NCBI RefSeq assembly: GCF_015163715.1
Contig: NZ_JADDUM010000101.1
Coordinates: 1 to 41,397 of the forward strand
From: Pseudomonas cyclaminis
Lineage (GTDB): Bacteria > Pseudomonadota > Gammaproteobacteria > Pseudomonadales > Pseudomonadaceae
Length of the DNA: 41,397 nucleotides
Reading direction: 5' to 3'
Part shown: piece by piece, positions 15,833 through 24,714 of the stretch
Position numbering within the stretch: position 1 is the stretch's first letter
Layout: each line of letters opens with the position of its first letter
Notes under the pieces: generated by a model
What the model saw: only the letters and a program-made list of their open reading frames with translations
What the model was told of the DNA's origin: nothing
Databases searched by the model: none
Made by a program: the position numbers and the translations under genes

Positions 15833-18589
15833 ATGAATAAATTACTTGCAGGCCTGCTCGGCCCGCTGCTGCTGTGCGCCTGCGCATCGCCCGTCACCCA
15901 GGCACCGCTGCCGTGGGCGCCGCAGGTGGTGCGCGGCCAATTGGCCAACGGCCTGGAATACCGCCTGGTACAGGACAGCACTCAAACCGGCCGCCTCGAC
16001 CTGCGCCTGACCGTGCGCGCAGGCTCGGTGGATGAAGACGACGACCAGGTGGGCGTGGCCCATATGCTCGAACACCTGACCTTCCGCAGCCGCGCCGGCC
16101 AAACCACCGACCTGCGTGCGCAGATGACCGCGCTGGGCTGGGTGCAGGGCCGCAACTTCAACGCCATGACCAGCTACGACCGCACCCAGTACCTGCTCAG
16201 CCCCATGGCAGGCACCACGCAAACCCCCGTGGCCCTTGAAAAGCTCGCGCAACTGGTGTTCGCGGGTGATTACAACGCGGCTGACCTTGAGCGCGAACGA
16301 CCCATCGTGATCGAAGAATGGCGCGGCGGCCTGGGCGTGGCCCAGCGCATGAATGACCAGCGCGCAGCCACCCAACGGGTCGGGTCGCGTTACCCGCAAC
16401 ATCGCACCATTGGCAATGAAACGGCGATCCGCGAAGCCTCGCTGGGTGCCTTGCAGCGTTTTCAACAGCGCTGGTACGTGCCCAATAACATGGTGTTGTC
16501 GGTGGTCGGCGACTTCGAACCGCAGCAGTTGGCGCAGCAGATCCAGCAAGCCTTCGGCGCGCCCGCCGCCCAGGCATTGCCAGAGCGTGAACACCGCGAA
16601 CTGCCCCTCGACAACCAGTTGAAAATCTTCCGCCTGCAAGACCCGCAGACCGGAAGCAACCAGGTGTCGCTGCTGTTTCGCCTGCATGAACCGGACAGCC
16701 GTGGCGTCACGGCCGAGGCCACCCGCGAGCGCTTGATCGACCGCATGGCGCTGTCGGCCCTGTTGACCCAATTGCGCCGCCAGCCTCTGCAAGCCGGCGT
16801 GCGCAGCCTGACCGCACAGAAAACCTTGATCGGCGAATACTCCAGCGTGCTGGGGGTCGCGGCGGCGGTTGACGGCGCTCATCATGATGAAGCCTTGAAG
16901 CAACTACTGACCGAGTTGGAGCGTTTACGCCAACACGGTTTCACTGCGCAGGACCTGGACCGGGAGAAGCGCAAAATCCGCCAATTGGCAGACGGCATGC
17001 TGGCCAAGGACGAGTCACGCACCTTCGAGCAATGGGTGACCTCGCTCAACGATGCCGCCGTGCAGAACCGCCCTGTCGTCGCGTCCCATCAGATTGCCCG
17101 GCGTACGCTCCAATCGCTGGACACCATCGACCTTGCGGCCCTGGATGCCCGCCTGCAACGTTGGCTCGACAGCCCCGACCAAGTGCTGCAATTCACTGCG
17201 CCAGGCAACCGCGTGGTGCGCCTGCCGACGGTGGACGATGTGCAGCAGCTGCGTGGGTCCATTGCCCACTCATCGCTGGTTGCGCCGCAGTCAGCCGCGC
17301 CGGTGGAACCGCCCATTGCCACCTTCACACCGCCATCGGCGGGCGCGCCGGGCGCGGTGATCGGCAAGCGCAGCTTTAGCGCTGAACAGGTCGAGCACTG
17401 GCAACTGAGTAACGGTGATCGGCTGGTCTGGCTACGCCGTAATGCCGAAGACGGCCAATGGCGCCTGCAAACCGAATCGGCCGCCGGTTACGAGCGCCGC
17501 GACGTACCCGCCTGGCGCCTGCAAATGGCTGCACAACTGGGCAACCAGAGCGGCGCGCCAGGCCTTGAGGCGTGGCGCAAACAGCACAAGGCAACCTTGA
17601 GCCTTGAACAAAGCGCCACACGCCTGCAACTGAGCGCCACGTCAAAAGCCTCGATGGGTGCGCTGGCCACGCTGCTGCAAAGCTATCGCCAGAGCCAGGT
17701 GGGCGCAGTGATCGATGACGAGCTGTTCAGTGCTGCCCGCGATGATTTGCTGACCCGCGTGAGCACCCGCCCGGATGCCATCGCCGCCGCCCGACGCGAA
17801 CTGCGCTACGGCGCCGACACCTGGCAAGCGCCGGATCAACAGGCGTTGGAGGCGTTGCAAGCCAGCACCCTGACCGAGGACTGGCAGCAGCTCACCCAGG
17901 CCCCGGTCACCTACTACCTGATGGCGGACGTGGACCCTGCGCAACTGGCAAACGCCGTGGGCGAACACCTGGCCAATATCCCCCGTGGCGTTGCCCAACC
18001 CGGCCGCCCGGCCCTGCAAAAACCCGGTCAACGGCGCACCGACGTCGCCGTGGCCCTGGAGCCACGGGTGGTGCTCGAAGCCAGCAGCTTCAGCGAACAA
18101 CCCTGGACGCCCGAAGCGGCGGCCCGTGTCGCCGCCCTGCGTGAGTTGGCCAACCAGCAGCTCAAGCAACGCCTGCGCGGTGAAGCGTCTGGCGTGTATC
18201 GCCTGCGCTTTGACAGCGAACTGAACCCCGACACCCAGCGTATCGAAAGCCAATTGAGCTTCACCTGCGACCCCCAACGCGCCGAAGAACTGTGGGCGCT
18301 TGCCCAGCAAACCCTGGCGCAACTGGGGCGTTCGGTGGATGCCAACTGGGTCGCCGGCGAACGCATGGAACTGCGCCGCCAGGAACACAAACGCCTGCTT
18401 GATCCCACCACCCAATGGCGCCGCCTGCTGCTCAGTGAACGCCAATGGCAAGACCCGCGCTACCTGAGCCGCCAGGCACGCTTGCCCGACGGCCTGCGCC
18501 TGGAGTTGCTCAAACCCTTGGCCAGCCAGATGTTCCCGCCTAATAACCAAGTGCTGCTGCGCGTGCTGCCCAAGGCGGATGCGCCGTGA
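15833..18589 (+). CDS. M16 family zinc metalloprotease (lipoprotein-like)
   Basis: The 918-residue M16 (pitrilysin/insulinase) protease has an N-terminal hydrophobic segment ending in a possible lipobox (LLLCAC, Cys15 or 17), so it is probably periplasmic and membrane anchored. The zinc-binding HxxEH motif is HMLEH at residues 77-81, with Glu161/162 (PIVIEEWR) as candidate third ligand. The second M16 half lacks HxxEH, as expected for the substrate-binding domain. The last domain (residues about 650-900) is of the M16C type. It is coupled to the transporter gene by a GTGA overlap and lies 30 bases after the receptor. The size and context match FusC-type proteases that cut an imported protein. 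Confidence 0.9.
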   Translation: MNKLLAGLLGPLLLCACASPVTQAPLPWAPQVVRGQLANGLEYRLVQDSTQTGRLDLRLTVRAGSVDEDDDQVGVAHMLEHLTFRSRAGQTTDLRAQMTALGWVQGRNFNAMTSYDRTQYLLSPMAGTTQTPVALEKLAQLVFAGDYNAADLERERPIVIEEWRGGLGVAQRMNDQRAATQRVGSRYPQHRTIGNETAIREASLGALQRFQQRWYVPNNMVLSVVGDFEPQQLAQQIQQAFGAPAAQALPEREHRELPLDNQLKIFRLQDPQTGSNQVSLLFRLHEPDSRGVTAEATRERLIDRMALSALLTQLRRQPLQAGVRSLTAQKTLIGEYSSVLGVAAAVDGAHHDEALKQLLTELERLRQHGFTAQDLDREKRKIRQLADGMLAKDESRTFEQWVTSLNDAAVQNRPVVASHQIARRTLQSLDTIDLAALDARLQRWLDSPDQVLQFTAPGNRVVRLPTVDDVQQLRGSIAHSSLVAPQSAAPVEPPIATFTPPSAGAPGAVIGKRSFSAEQVEHWQLSNGDRLVWLRRNAEDGQWRLQTESAAGYERRDVPAWRLQMAAQLGNQSGAPGLEAWRKQHKATLSLEQSATRLQLSATSKASMGALATLLQSYRQSQVGAVIDDELFSAARDDLLTRVSTRPDAIAAARRELRYGADTWQAPDQQALEALQASTLTEDWQQLTQAPVTYYLMADVDPAQLANAVGEHLANIPRGVAQPGRPALQKPGQRRTDVAVALEPRVVLEASSFSEQPWTPEAAARVAALRELANQQLKQRLRGEASGVYRLRFDSELNPDTQRIESQLSFTCDPQRAEELWALAQQTLAQLGRSVDANWVAGERMELRRQEHKRLLDPTTQWRRLLLSERQWQDPRYLSRQARLPDGLRLELLKPLASQMFPPNNQVLLRVLPKADAP

Positions 18590-20337
18590 AGAGCCTGCGT
18601 ACGTTCTATCGCCTGGCCGCGCCGTTCTGGCGCCAGGGCTCGCAGTGGCTGGGCTGGCTGATGTTGGCCAGCATCATCGGCATGGGGCTGTTGATCGTGC
18701 AGATCAACGTGCTGATCAACGCCTGGAGCAAGAGTTTCTACGACACCCTCGGCGCCTTCGACACGCCTGCGCTGTACGCGCTGATGGGCCGCTATGTGAT
18801 TTACCTGGGCGCCTACGTGCTGATCGTTGTCGCCCTGGACTGGGTGCGTAAAGCCCTGGTGCTGCGTTGGCGCCAGGCCATGACCGAGCAGTTCACCCAC
18901 GCGTGGCTAGCCGACCAGGCCTTCTACCGCCTGGGCCTGAACGGCGAGCCGGACAACCCCGACCAGCGCATCAGCGAGGACGTGGATATCGTCGCCGACC
19001 TGAGCGTGGAGCTGGTGGCGTCGTTCATTATCAACATGGCCCAGGTCGGTGCGTTCATGAGCATTCTGTGGCAGTTGTCCGGGGTGCAGACCTTCAGCGT
19101 CGGCGAGTACAGCATCACGTTGTCGGGTTACCTGGTGTGGATTGTGGTGCTCTACACCCTGGCCGGCAGCCTGGTCACCCATTGGGTCGGTCGCCCGCTG
19201 CACCGCCTGAACGTCGACCGCCAGCACTATGAGGCCGACTTTCGCGCCAGCCTGTTGCGCAAGCGCGAGCATGCCGAACAGATCGCCCTGTACCGGGGCG
19301 AAGCGGTGGAGCGTGCGCACCTGGCCGAGCGGTTCCAGGCAATTGCGCACAACTGGCGTCAGTTGATGGGCCGCGAGCGCAACCTCAGCCTGTTTACCGT
19401 CAGCTATGAACGGGTCAGCCTGATCATTCCGGTGTTCGCCGCCCTGCCCGCGTTTCTCGCCAAGACCATCACGTTGGGCGGCCTGATGCAGATCCGCAGT
19501 GCGTTCGGCGCGGTGCAAGGTTCCCTCAGTTGGTTTATCAAGCTGTACCCGAAGCTGATGCGCTGGAGTTCGGCGGTGGAACGCCTGGGGCAGTTTGAAC
19601 AGGCCATCGCCGCCAGCCGCTGCCAGGCCCAGGCGCCGGTGATTGGCGACTGCCTGTGTATCAGCGGCCTGGATGTACTGCGCCCGGACGCGAGCCTGCT
19701 GCTGGGTGATGTGTCGGTGCAAGTGGCCCAGGGCGAATGGCTGTTGATTGCCGGACGCAGCGGCATCGGCAAGTCCACATTGCTGCGCACCTTGCAGGGC
19801 ATCTGGCCGTATTGCCGTGGCGGCTGGCAATTGCCGCCGGGACGCAGTTTGCTGCTACCGCAGAAGCCTTACCTGCCGAGCATGCCGCTGCGTCAGTTGC
19901 TGGCTTACCCGGCGGTTGAAGTGCCGACTGGCGTGCGCTTGGTTGCGGTGCTGCTGCAGGTGGGGTTGCCGGGGTTGGTGCAGCGTCTGGATGAACAGTG
20001 CGAATGGGCGCGGGAACTGTCCGGTGGCGAGCAGCAGCGCATCGGCCTGGCGCGGGCGCTGCTGTATGCGCCGGACACGCTGTACCTGGACGAAGCCACC
20101 AACCAGTTGGACGAATCCAGCGCCCACGCCCTGCTGGTGGTGCTGCGCGAACAACTGCCGGCGTGCACGGTGATCGGCATCAGCCATCAGGTGGCGTTGG
20201 CGCCGCTATTTGATCGCATCTGGTCCCCTGAAACGGCACAAAAACCTGTGGTGGTCACAGGTTTTGGAGCTGCTGCGCAGCCGGGCGCGGGCGGTGCGAC
20301 GATTTGGCAAGCCCGCTCACCACAAAAAACAAACTAA
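18586..20337 (+). CDS. SbmA/YddA-like fused ABC transporter
   Basis: The 583-residue protein fuses an ABC_membrane_2-type transmembrane domain (about 1-340, several helices including IIGMGLLIVQINVLI and YVIYLGAYVLIVVAL) to an ATPase domain. Walker A is AGRSGIGKST near residue 388, the signature LSGGEQQRIGLARALL near 477 and Walker B TLYLDEATNQLD near 498. It resembles YddA/SbmA-family transporters, which move peptides or bacterial toxins. The GTG start overlaps the protease stop (GTGA). The last 23 codons (20266-20334) lie inside a dispersed repeat, so the C-terminus is probably not ancestral. The next gene converges with a gap of eight bases. Direction of transport cannot be decided from sequence. 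Confidence 0.88.
   Translation: MKSLRTFYRLAAPFWRQGSQWLGWLMLASIIGMGLLIVQINVLINAWSKSFYDTLGAFDTPALYALMGRYVIYLGAYVLIVVALDWVRKALVLRWRQAMTEQFTHAWLADQAFYRLGLNGEPDNPDQRISEDVDIVADLSVELVASFIINMAQVGAFMSILWQLSGVQTFSVGEYSITLSGYLVWIVVLYTLAGSLVTHWVGRPLHRLNVDRQHYEADFRASLLRKREHAEQIALYRGEAVERAHLAERFQAIAHNWRQLMGRERNLSLFTVSYERVSLIIPVFAALPAFLAKTITLGGLMQIRSAFGAVQGSLSWFIKLYPKLMRWSSAVERLGQFEQAIAASRCQAQAPVIGDCLCISGLDVLRPDASLLLGDVSVQVAQGEWLLIAGRSGIGKSTLLRTLQGIWPYCRGGWQLPPGRSLLLPQKPYLPSMPLRQLLAYPAVEVPTGVRLVAVLLQVGLPGLVQRLDEQCEWARELSGGEQQRIGLARALLYAPDTLYLDEATNQLDESSAHALLVVLREQLPACTVIGISHQVALAPLFDRIWSPETAQKPVVVTGFGAAAQPGAGGATIWQARSPQKTN
20266..20326. repeat. Dispersed repeat, copy 1
   Basis: This stretch aligns with 23503-23563 base for base over about 60 positions with only scattered differences (GGAGCTGCTGCGCAGCC against GGGGCTGCTTCGCAGCC, then GGTGCGACGATT against GCTGCGACGATT). 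It contains a GGCTGC...GCAGCC hairpin. The copy lies within the transporter reading frame and supplies its last codons. Confidence 0.75.
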
Positions 20338-20345
20338 CCGGAGGG

Positions 20346-21947
20346 CTAGAGCACGCTTCCCATCGCCTTCATCAGCACCAGGTCCCGTGCATAAATGTCC
20401 GGCGCGTACACCAGCCCGCCCTGGCGGTCGACTTCGACCGTCCAGTAGCCGAGCAACACCGGCACCGGTGTGGCCAGCCTGAATTCATGGGTGATACCGG
20501 TGGCCAGCAGTTCATCGGTGCGCGCACGTTCGGCCGGGCTGACCAACAGGTCGCGCAGCAACAAGGGTTGTTCCACCCGCACGCAACCCGAGCTGAACGC
20601 ACGCGGGCCTTTGGTGAACAGCGGCTGGCTCGGGGTGTCGTGCAGGTACACCGAGTACGGGTTGGGGAAGCGCATCACGATCTTGCCCAGCGGGTTGCGC
20701 GGGCCGGCTTCCTGGCGCAGCAGGATATTGCCGGGGCGCGCCCAGTCGATCTGCTCGGGCGCCAGCGGGTGGCCTTCGGCGTCGAGCACTTGCAGGTTTT
20801 GCTGGCGCAGGTATTCGGGGTTCAGGCGGATGGCCGGGAGTTTGTCCTCGCGCATGATGGTCGGCGGGATGGTCCAAGTGGGGTTGAGCGTCAGCCGGGT
20901 GATGCGTGATTTGAGCAACGGCGTCTGGCGCTCGGCGCGGCCTACTTGCAGGCGGGTTTGCCACACGGGAATGCCGCTCTGGTACACGCTCAGTTGCGCG
21001 GCGGCGACGTTGACCAGCACGCCCTCGGGCTCCAGGTCCTGGGCCAGCCAGCGGAAGCGTTCGAGGTTGATGCGCAGTTGCTCGCGGCGCATGGCCGGGC
21101 TGATATTGAGTTCCGCCACGGTGCCAGCGCCGATCACACCGTCCGATTGCAGGGAGTGGCTGACCTGGAAGGCTTTGACCGCCGCGACCAGTTCGGGGCG
21201 GTATTGCTTGCTGGCACCCGTGGGTTCAATCGGCAGGTAACCGCCGCTGTGGAGCCGACGCGCCAGTTCCGGAACACGCGGATCGTCCATGCCAGGACGC
21301 AACAGCGGGCCGCTGCCAACCGCATCCCAGTGGGGCAACGGCTGCTGGCGCACGGTGGAATAGGCATTGCGCAGGCTGCGGTACAAATCCGCGCTGGGAC
21401 GGGCTTGATCGAACGCTTGCGCCATGTCGTGCAGGCCGGTGGCGGCAAAGGCCAGCACCTCGGTGTCGGGGTCGCGGGTGGGTGGCTGGGAATGCCACAG
21501 CGGTTCGAAGCGCGATTGCTGCAAGCGGCCGAAGTGCAGATCCTGCAGGGCTTGCAGGTAGTGCTGGCTGCTGTCGATATCGCTGCACAGCACGTTTTGC
21601 GTGGCGTGTGGCGCGGGCAGACTATAGTGGGTGGGGTCCAGGCCATCGTCGGCGAGCATCAGCAGCTGGGTCTGGAGTGCTTGGCGGCGCGTCTCGTCCG
21701 ACCATAACGGGACATCGCCTTGTTGCTGATAGAAGGCTTGCAGGCGCGCCAGGGCTGGCGCGTCGATCTGCGGCGCGAGACCGGGGCAGACGCTGGACAG
21801 TTGCGCCAGGGCTTGTTGCACCGGGGCCAGGTCCACCGGCGCGGGGGTCGTGACCGGCAACGGTTCCACCGGCAGCGCGTCGGCCGTGGCGACCAATGGT
21901 GCAACGAGCAAGCAAATGCTCAAGTAACATGCGTGTTTTTTGAACAA
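20346..21947 (-). CDS. YcbB/LdtD-type L,D-transpeptidase
   Basis: The 533-residue periplasmic protein has a signal peptide (FKKHACYLSICLLVAPLVATADA), a scaffold and peptidoglycan-binding region (about 60-300, with FYQQQGDVPLWSDETRRQALQ and GYLPIEPTG) and a C-terminal YkuD domain with catalytic Cys in FSSGCVRVEQP near residue 450 and the conserved His a few residues before (YLHDTPSQPLFTKGPRAF). These enzymes make 3-3 cross-links in peptidoglycan. A TTG start at 21947 is supported by GGAG eight bases upstream; the open frame to 22166 would run into the divergent gene and is rejected. It converges on the ABC transporter gene, eight bases away. Confidence 0.9.
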   Translation of the reverse strand: MFKKHACYLSICLLVAPLVATADALPVEPLPVTTPAPVDLAPVQQALAQLSSVCPGLAPQIDAPALARLQAFYQQQGDVPLWSDETRRQALQTQLLMLADDGLDPTHYSLPAPHATQNVLCSDIDSSQHYLQALQDLHFGRLQQSRFEPLWHSQPPTRDPDTEVLAFAATGLHDMAQAFDQARPSADLYRSLRNAYSTVRQQPLPHWDAVGSGPLLRPGMDDPRVPELARRLHSGGYLPIEPTGASKQYRPELVAAVKAFQVSHSLQSDGVIGAGTVAELNISPAMRREQLRINLERFRWLAQDLEPEGVLVNVAAAQLSVYQSGIPVWQTRLQVGRAERQTPLLKSRITRLTLNPTWTIPPTIMREDKLPAIRLNPEYLRQQNLQVLDAEGHPLAPEQIDWARPGNILLRQEAGPRNPLGKIVMRFPNPYSVYLHDTPSQPLFTKGPRAFSSGCVRVEQPLLLRDLLVSPAERARTDELLATGITHEFRLATPVPVLLGYWTVEVDRQGGLVYAPDIYARDLVLMKAMGSVL

Positions 21948-21987
21948 TGACTTGGCTCCAATCCACAGTGGGGGAGATGTACTGTAG

Positions 21988-22698
21988 ATGCTGACTTTTA
22001 TGTACCGCCTGGGGATCGCCGTAAGTCTGGCTGTATTGAGCAATTCTGCGCTCGCCGCCAACGGCAACCCTCCTACCTTGTATAGCAGCCTGGCGCGCTC
22101 GGCTCCAGAACTCAACCCCACTGTACTGAAAAGCGCCCTGAGCGCGATGCAGTGCGCGGTCAGCAATGGCGAGGAACGCTCCGAGCGCCTGGCCGTGATT
22201 GACTATTCCCAGCCATCGACCGCCCGTCGCTTGTGGATTTTCGACCTGCGCAAGAAAACCCTGGTACTGCGCGACCTGGTAGCCCACGGCGCCAAGTCCG
22301 GGGAAAACTTCGCCACCCAGTTTTCCAATACCGAAGGCAGCCATCAATCCAGCCTGGGCCTGTTCCGCACCCAGGAAAGTTACCTGGGCACCCACGGTTA
22401 CTCGCTGCGCATGGACGGCCTGGAGCCGGGGTTCAATGACCAGGCCCGTGATCGCGCCATCGTGATTCACGCCGCCGACTACGTGAGCCCGCTGTGGAGC
22501 AAGCGCGAAGGCCGTATCGGCCGCAGCCAGGGTTGCCCGGCGGTGCGCCCGCAGGTGGCGCGCCAGGTGGTGGATAAGCTCAAGGACGGGCAGTTCATGT
22601 TTTCGTGGTACCCCGACCAGCGCTGGTTGAAGTCCTCGACGTACCTCAATTGCAAGCCCCAACAGGTGGCAAGTAGTCGTACAATCCGTGGCGGTTAG
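21988..22698 (+). CDS. Murein L,D-transpeptidase catalytic domain protein (YkuD_2)
   Basis: The 236-residue exported protein has a signal peptide (YRLGIAVSLAVLSNSALA) and a YkuD_2-type catalytic domain with VIHAADYVSPLW (His near 161) and GRIGRSQGCPAVRP (catalytic Cys near 184). It lies head to head with the larger L,D-transpeptidase, with 40 bases between starts, so the two may share regulation. ATG 21988 has GGGGAG upstream; ATG 22000 is a second option. It probably acts on the peptidoglycan stem peptide, either making cross-links or attaching proteins. Confidence 0.88.
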   Translation: MLTFMYRLGIAVSLAVLSNSALAANGNPPTLYSSLARSAPELNPTVLKSALSAMQCAVSNGEERSERLAVIDYSQPSTARRLWIFDLRKKTLVLRDLVAHGAKSGENFATQFSNTEGSHQSSLGLFRTQESYLGTHGYSLRMDGLEPGFNDQARDRAIVIHAADYVSPLWSKREGRIGRSQGCPAVRPQVARQVVDKLKDGQFMFSWYPDQRWLKSSTYLNCKPQQVASSRTIRGG

Positions 22699-22728
22699 CC
22701 TGTCCCCACAGATAAAAGAGAGCTTCGC

Positions 22729-23475
22729 ATGCTTCTACATCAATCGACCTGGATCGAGATCGGGCAGTTTCTGGAGCGCAGTCGCACGGTGGTGATCCCC
22801 ATCGGTTCCAACGAGCAGCACGGCCCGACCGGCCTGCTGGGCACCGACTGGATGTGCCCGGAAATCATCGCCGTCGAGGCGCAAAAGAACGCCGACATCC
22901 TGATCGGCCCGACCTTCAATATCGGCATGGCCCAGCATCACCTGGGTTTTCCCGGCACCATTTCCCTGCGCCCTTCCACCTTTATCGCCGCGATTGGTGA
23001 CTGGGTGCGCTCGCTGGCCGGGCATGGTTTCGACAAGATCCTGTTCCTCAATGGCCATGGCGGCAATATCGCGACCATTGAAGCGGCGTTTTCCGAGTTG
23101 TACGCCGAAGCCAGCTTCGCCCGCCGCCCCGCCGGCTTCGCCCTGAAGCTGGTGAACTGGTGGGACCTGGAAGGCGTCAGCGACCTGGCCCACCGCCAAT
23201 TCCCCGTAGGCCACGGCAGCCATGCCACGCCGTCGGAGATTGCGGTGACGCAATGGGCGTACCCGGACTCGATCAAGTCGGCGGACTATGCGCCACAGAT
23301 CGCCAACACCGGCCCGATCCGTGAAGCCCTGGATTTCCGTGCGCGCTTCCCCGATGGACGCATGGGCTCGGACCCGGCGCTGGCGACCGTGGAGAAAGGC
23401 GGTGAGTTGGTGGCGTTGGCGGCTCAAGGGTTGGTCAAGACCGTCAACAGCTTTAGCAACGAAGCCAAAGCCTAG
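22729..23475 (+). CDS. Creatininase family protein
   Basis: The 248-residue protein has the creatininase-family metal-binding residues: Glu and His in IGSNEQHGPTG (about 27-37), Asp in LLGTDWMC, His in MAQHHLGFPGT and the loop NGHGGN near 110. The family is made of zinc or manganese amidohydrolases acting on cyclic amides such as creatinine, and also includes 3-dehydro compounds and mycofactocin maturases. The substrate is not fixed by context. ATG 22729 follows AAAGAGAG. It starts 30 bases after the L,D-transpeptidase stop and may be co-transcribed with it, though the functions do not match obviously. Confidence 0.88.
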   Translation: MLLHQSTWIEIGQFLERSRTVVIPIGSNEQHGPTGLLGTDWMCPEIIAVEAQKNADILIGPTFNIGMAQHHLGFPGTISLRPSTFIAAIGDWVRSLAGHGFDKILFLNGHGGNIATIEAAFSELYAEASFARRPAGFALKLVNWWDLEGVSDLAHRQFPVGHGSHATPSEIAVTQWAYPDSIKSADYAPQIANTGPIREALDFRARFPDGRMGSDPALATVEKGGELVALAAQGLVKTVNSFSNEAKA

Positions 23476-23502
23476 GCCGAGGACACATCAACAGGTAGGA
23501 AG

Positions 23503-23563
23503 GGGGCTGCTTCGCAGCCCAGCGCGGGCGCTGCGACGATTCGACAAGCCTGCTCACTACAGG
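23503..23563. repeat. Dispersed repeat, copy 2
   Basis: Second copy of the repeat at 20266-20326, here intergenic after the creatininase gene. It opens with a strong hairpin (GGGCTGCTTCGCAGCCC). No T-run follows, so it is not a classical terminator, but it could stall polymerase or protect the 3' end. Confidence 0.75.
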
Positions 23564-23573
23564 TTGCCTGAAG

Positions 23574-23906
23574 TTATTGGCATTCCTTGGCAGCCAATTC
23601 CAGCCGCGACGGCGTTAGAGCCGACGCCAGCGGTTTGCGCTCATACAAGAACACCTTGCCGCCCTCTCCTGCCTTGTAGGCTTCAAGCACATCGTCGGCG
23701 GCGATCTTGCTGGTCAAAACGGCGCGGGCATGACGCGAGTTCTGGGTGACGGTCGAGGTGATCCCGTGCTTTTCCAGCTTGGGCAGGACGCATTGCAGAT
23801 AGGCTTCGGGGCCTTTGCTGGTTTGCAGGGTCAAGGTCGGCGTGTTTGGGGCGGACACACAGCCGGCCAGCAACAGGGCTGCGACCGGTAAGAGAAAAGA
23901 GCGCAT
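23574..23906 (-). CDS. Small predicted lipoprotein
   Basis: The 110-residue protein has a clear lipoprotein signal (LLPVAALLLAGC, lipobox Cys16) followed by a short domain of mixed charge: QTSKGPEAYLQCVLPKLEKHG and a late LASALTPSRLELAAKECQ. It contains two further Cys residues that could form a disulphide. I do not recognise the family. An AGGA site precedes ATG 23906 at normal spacing. It lies 34 bases after the next gene upstream on the same strand and may share its transcript. Confidence 0.8.
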   Translation of the reverse strand: MRSFLLPVAALLLAGCVSAPNTPTLTLQTSKGPEAYLQCVLPKLEKHGITSTVTQNSRHARAVLTSKIAADDVLEAYKAGEGGKVFLYERKPLASALTPSRLELAAKECQ

Positions 23907-23939
23907 TAAAAATCCTGACGGTAAAAGTAAAAGTTCACA

Positions 23940-24584
23940 TTAACTGGCGCGTACCAGCGCCTTGAGCGACGCATCAAACTGCTTCAAGGCATCGAGCTGT
24001 ACATCCCGCTGCTGTTCGATCTGCGCGGCAATTTCCGGCGCGGCCTTGTTGCGGACCCACACCGCCGGCACCTGCCTGTGCACCGAGCCTTCGGCCTTGG
24101 CAATGTATTGCAGGTCGGCGTCATAGAACCGCGCAATAAAACGCGCCTCGACCTGATCGTTACGCTGGGTCAGCAGTTGATTATGGGTATCGAGCATCAC
24201 CACCACATCGGGGTGAGCCTGCACCAGGGCATCCAGGTTGTCGTAGACGGTCACCGACAAAAAGGTGCCTTGCAGCGAACTCATCAACCAGTCAATGGCC
24301 AGTTCCGGGTCGGAACTGTTGACGAACGCCTGGCGGATACGCCCGTCGAGGGCATCCTTGGCGCCATTCAAGGCCATGTCGTGGTAGCGTTCGAGGTAGC
24401 TGAGGTTGTCGCGGGTGTTGTCGCTCAACAACACACCCACCGACTGCGCGTGCTGCAGGGAGTTTACGCTACCGACGATGGGTAGCAAATGGCCTGTACG
24501 CAGTTCACCGGCAATGGCTGCGTTGTTCACTGCCACCGTGGCCAGCATCAGAATCATTAAACCCAGCTGAATCATCGTCCTCAT
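23940..24584 (-). CDS. Exported protein of unknown function (ATPase-like annotation doubtful)
   Basis: The 214-residue protein has a signal peptide (MIQLGLMILMLATVAVNNAAIA) and a mature domain with GELRTGHLLPIVGSVNSL, VVVMLDTHNQL and SLKALVRAS at the end. It has no motif I recognise. The order suggests a periplasmic or outer-membrane-associated protein that may work with the small lipoprotein downstream. ATG 24584 has AAGGAAA upstream at good spacing, so the longer open frame to 24716, which would overlap the divergent gene, is rejected. Confidence 0.75.
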   Translation of the reverse strand: MRTMIQLGLMILMLATVAVNNAAIAGELRTGHLLPIVGSVNSLQHAQSVGVLLSDNTRDNLSYLERYHDMALNGAKDALDGRIRQAFVNSSDPELAIDWLMSSLQGTFLSVTVYDNLDALVQAHPDVVVMLDTHNQLLTQRNDQVEARFIARFYDADLQYIAKAEGSVHRQVPAVWVRNKAAPEIAAQIEQQRDVQLDALKQFDASLKALVRAS

Positions 24585-24714
24585 CGCGCATTTCCTTGAA
24601 CAGCGTCTCGATGAGGGGATTTTGCGCTTTCCCTGTAAAAACAGAACTTGCGATGCGTGATGGTGACTATTATCTGAAGCGATAGTGTCACGATAAAACC
24701 GATAAGGAGCCGCC

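Noticed and set aside
23503..23520. Rho-independent terminator after the creatininase gene
   Set aside because: The hairpin is strong but has no T-run, and it belongs to a dispersed repeat.
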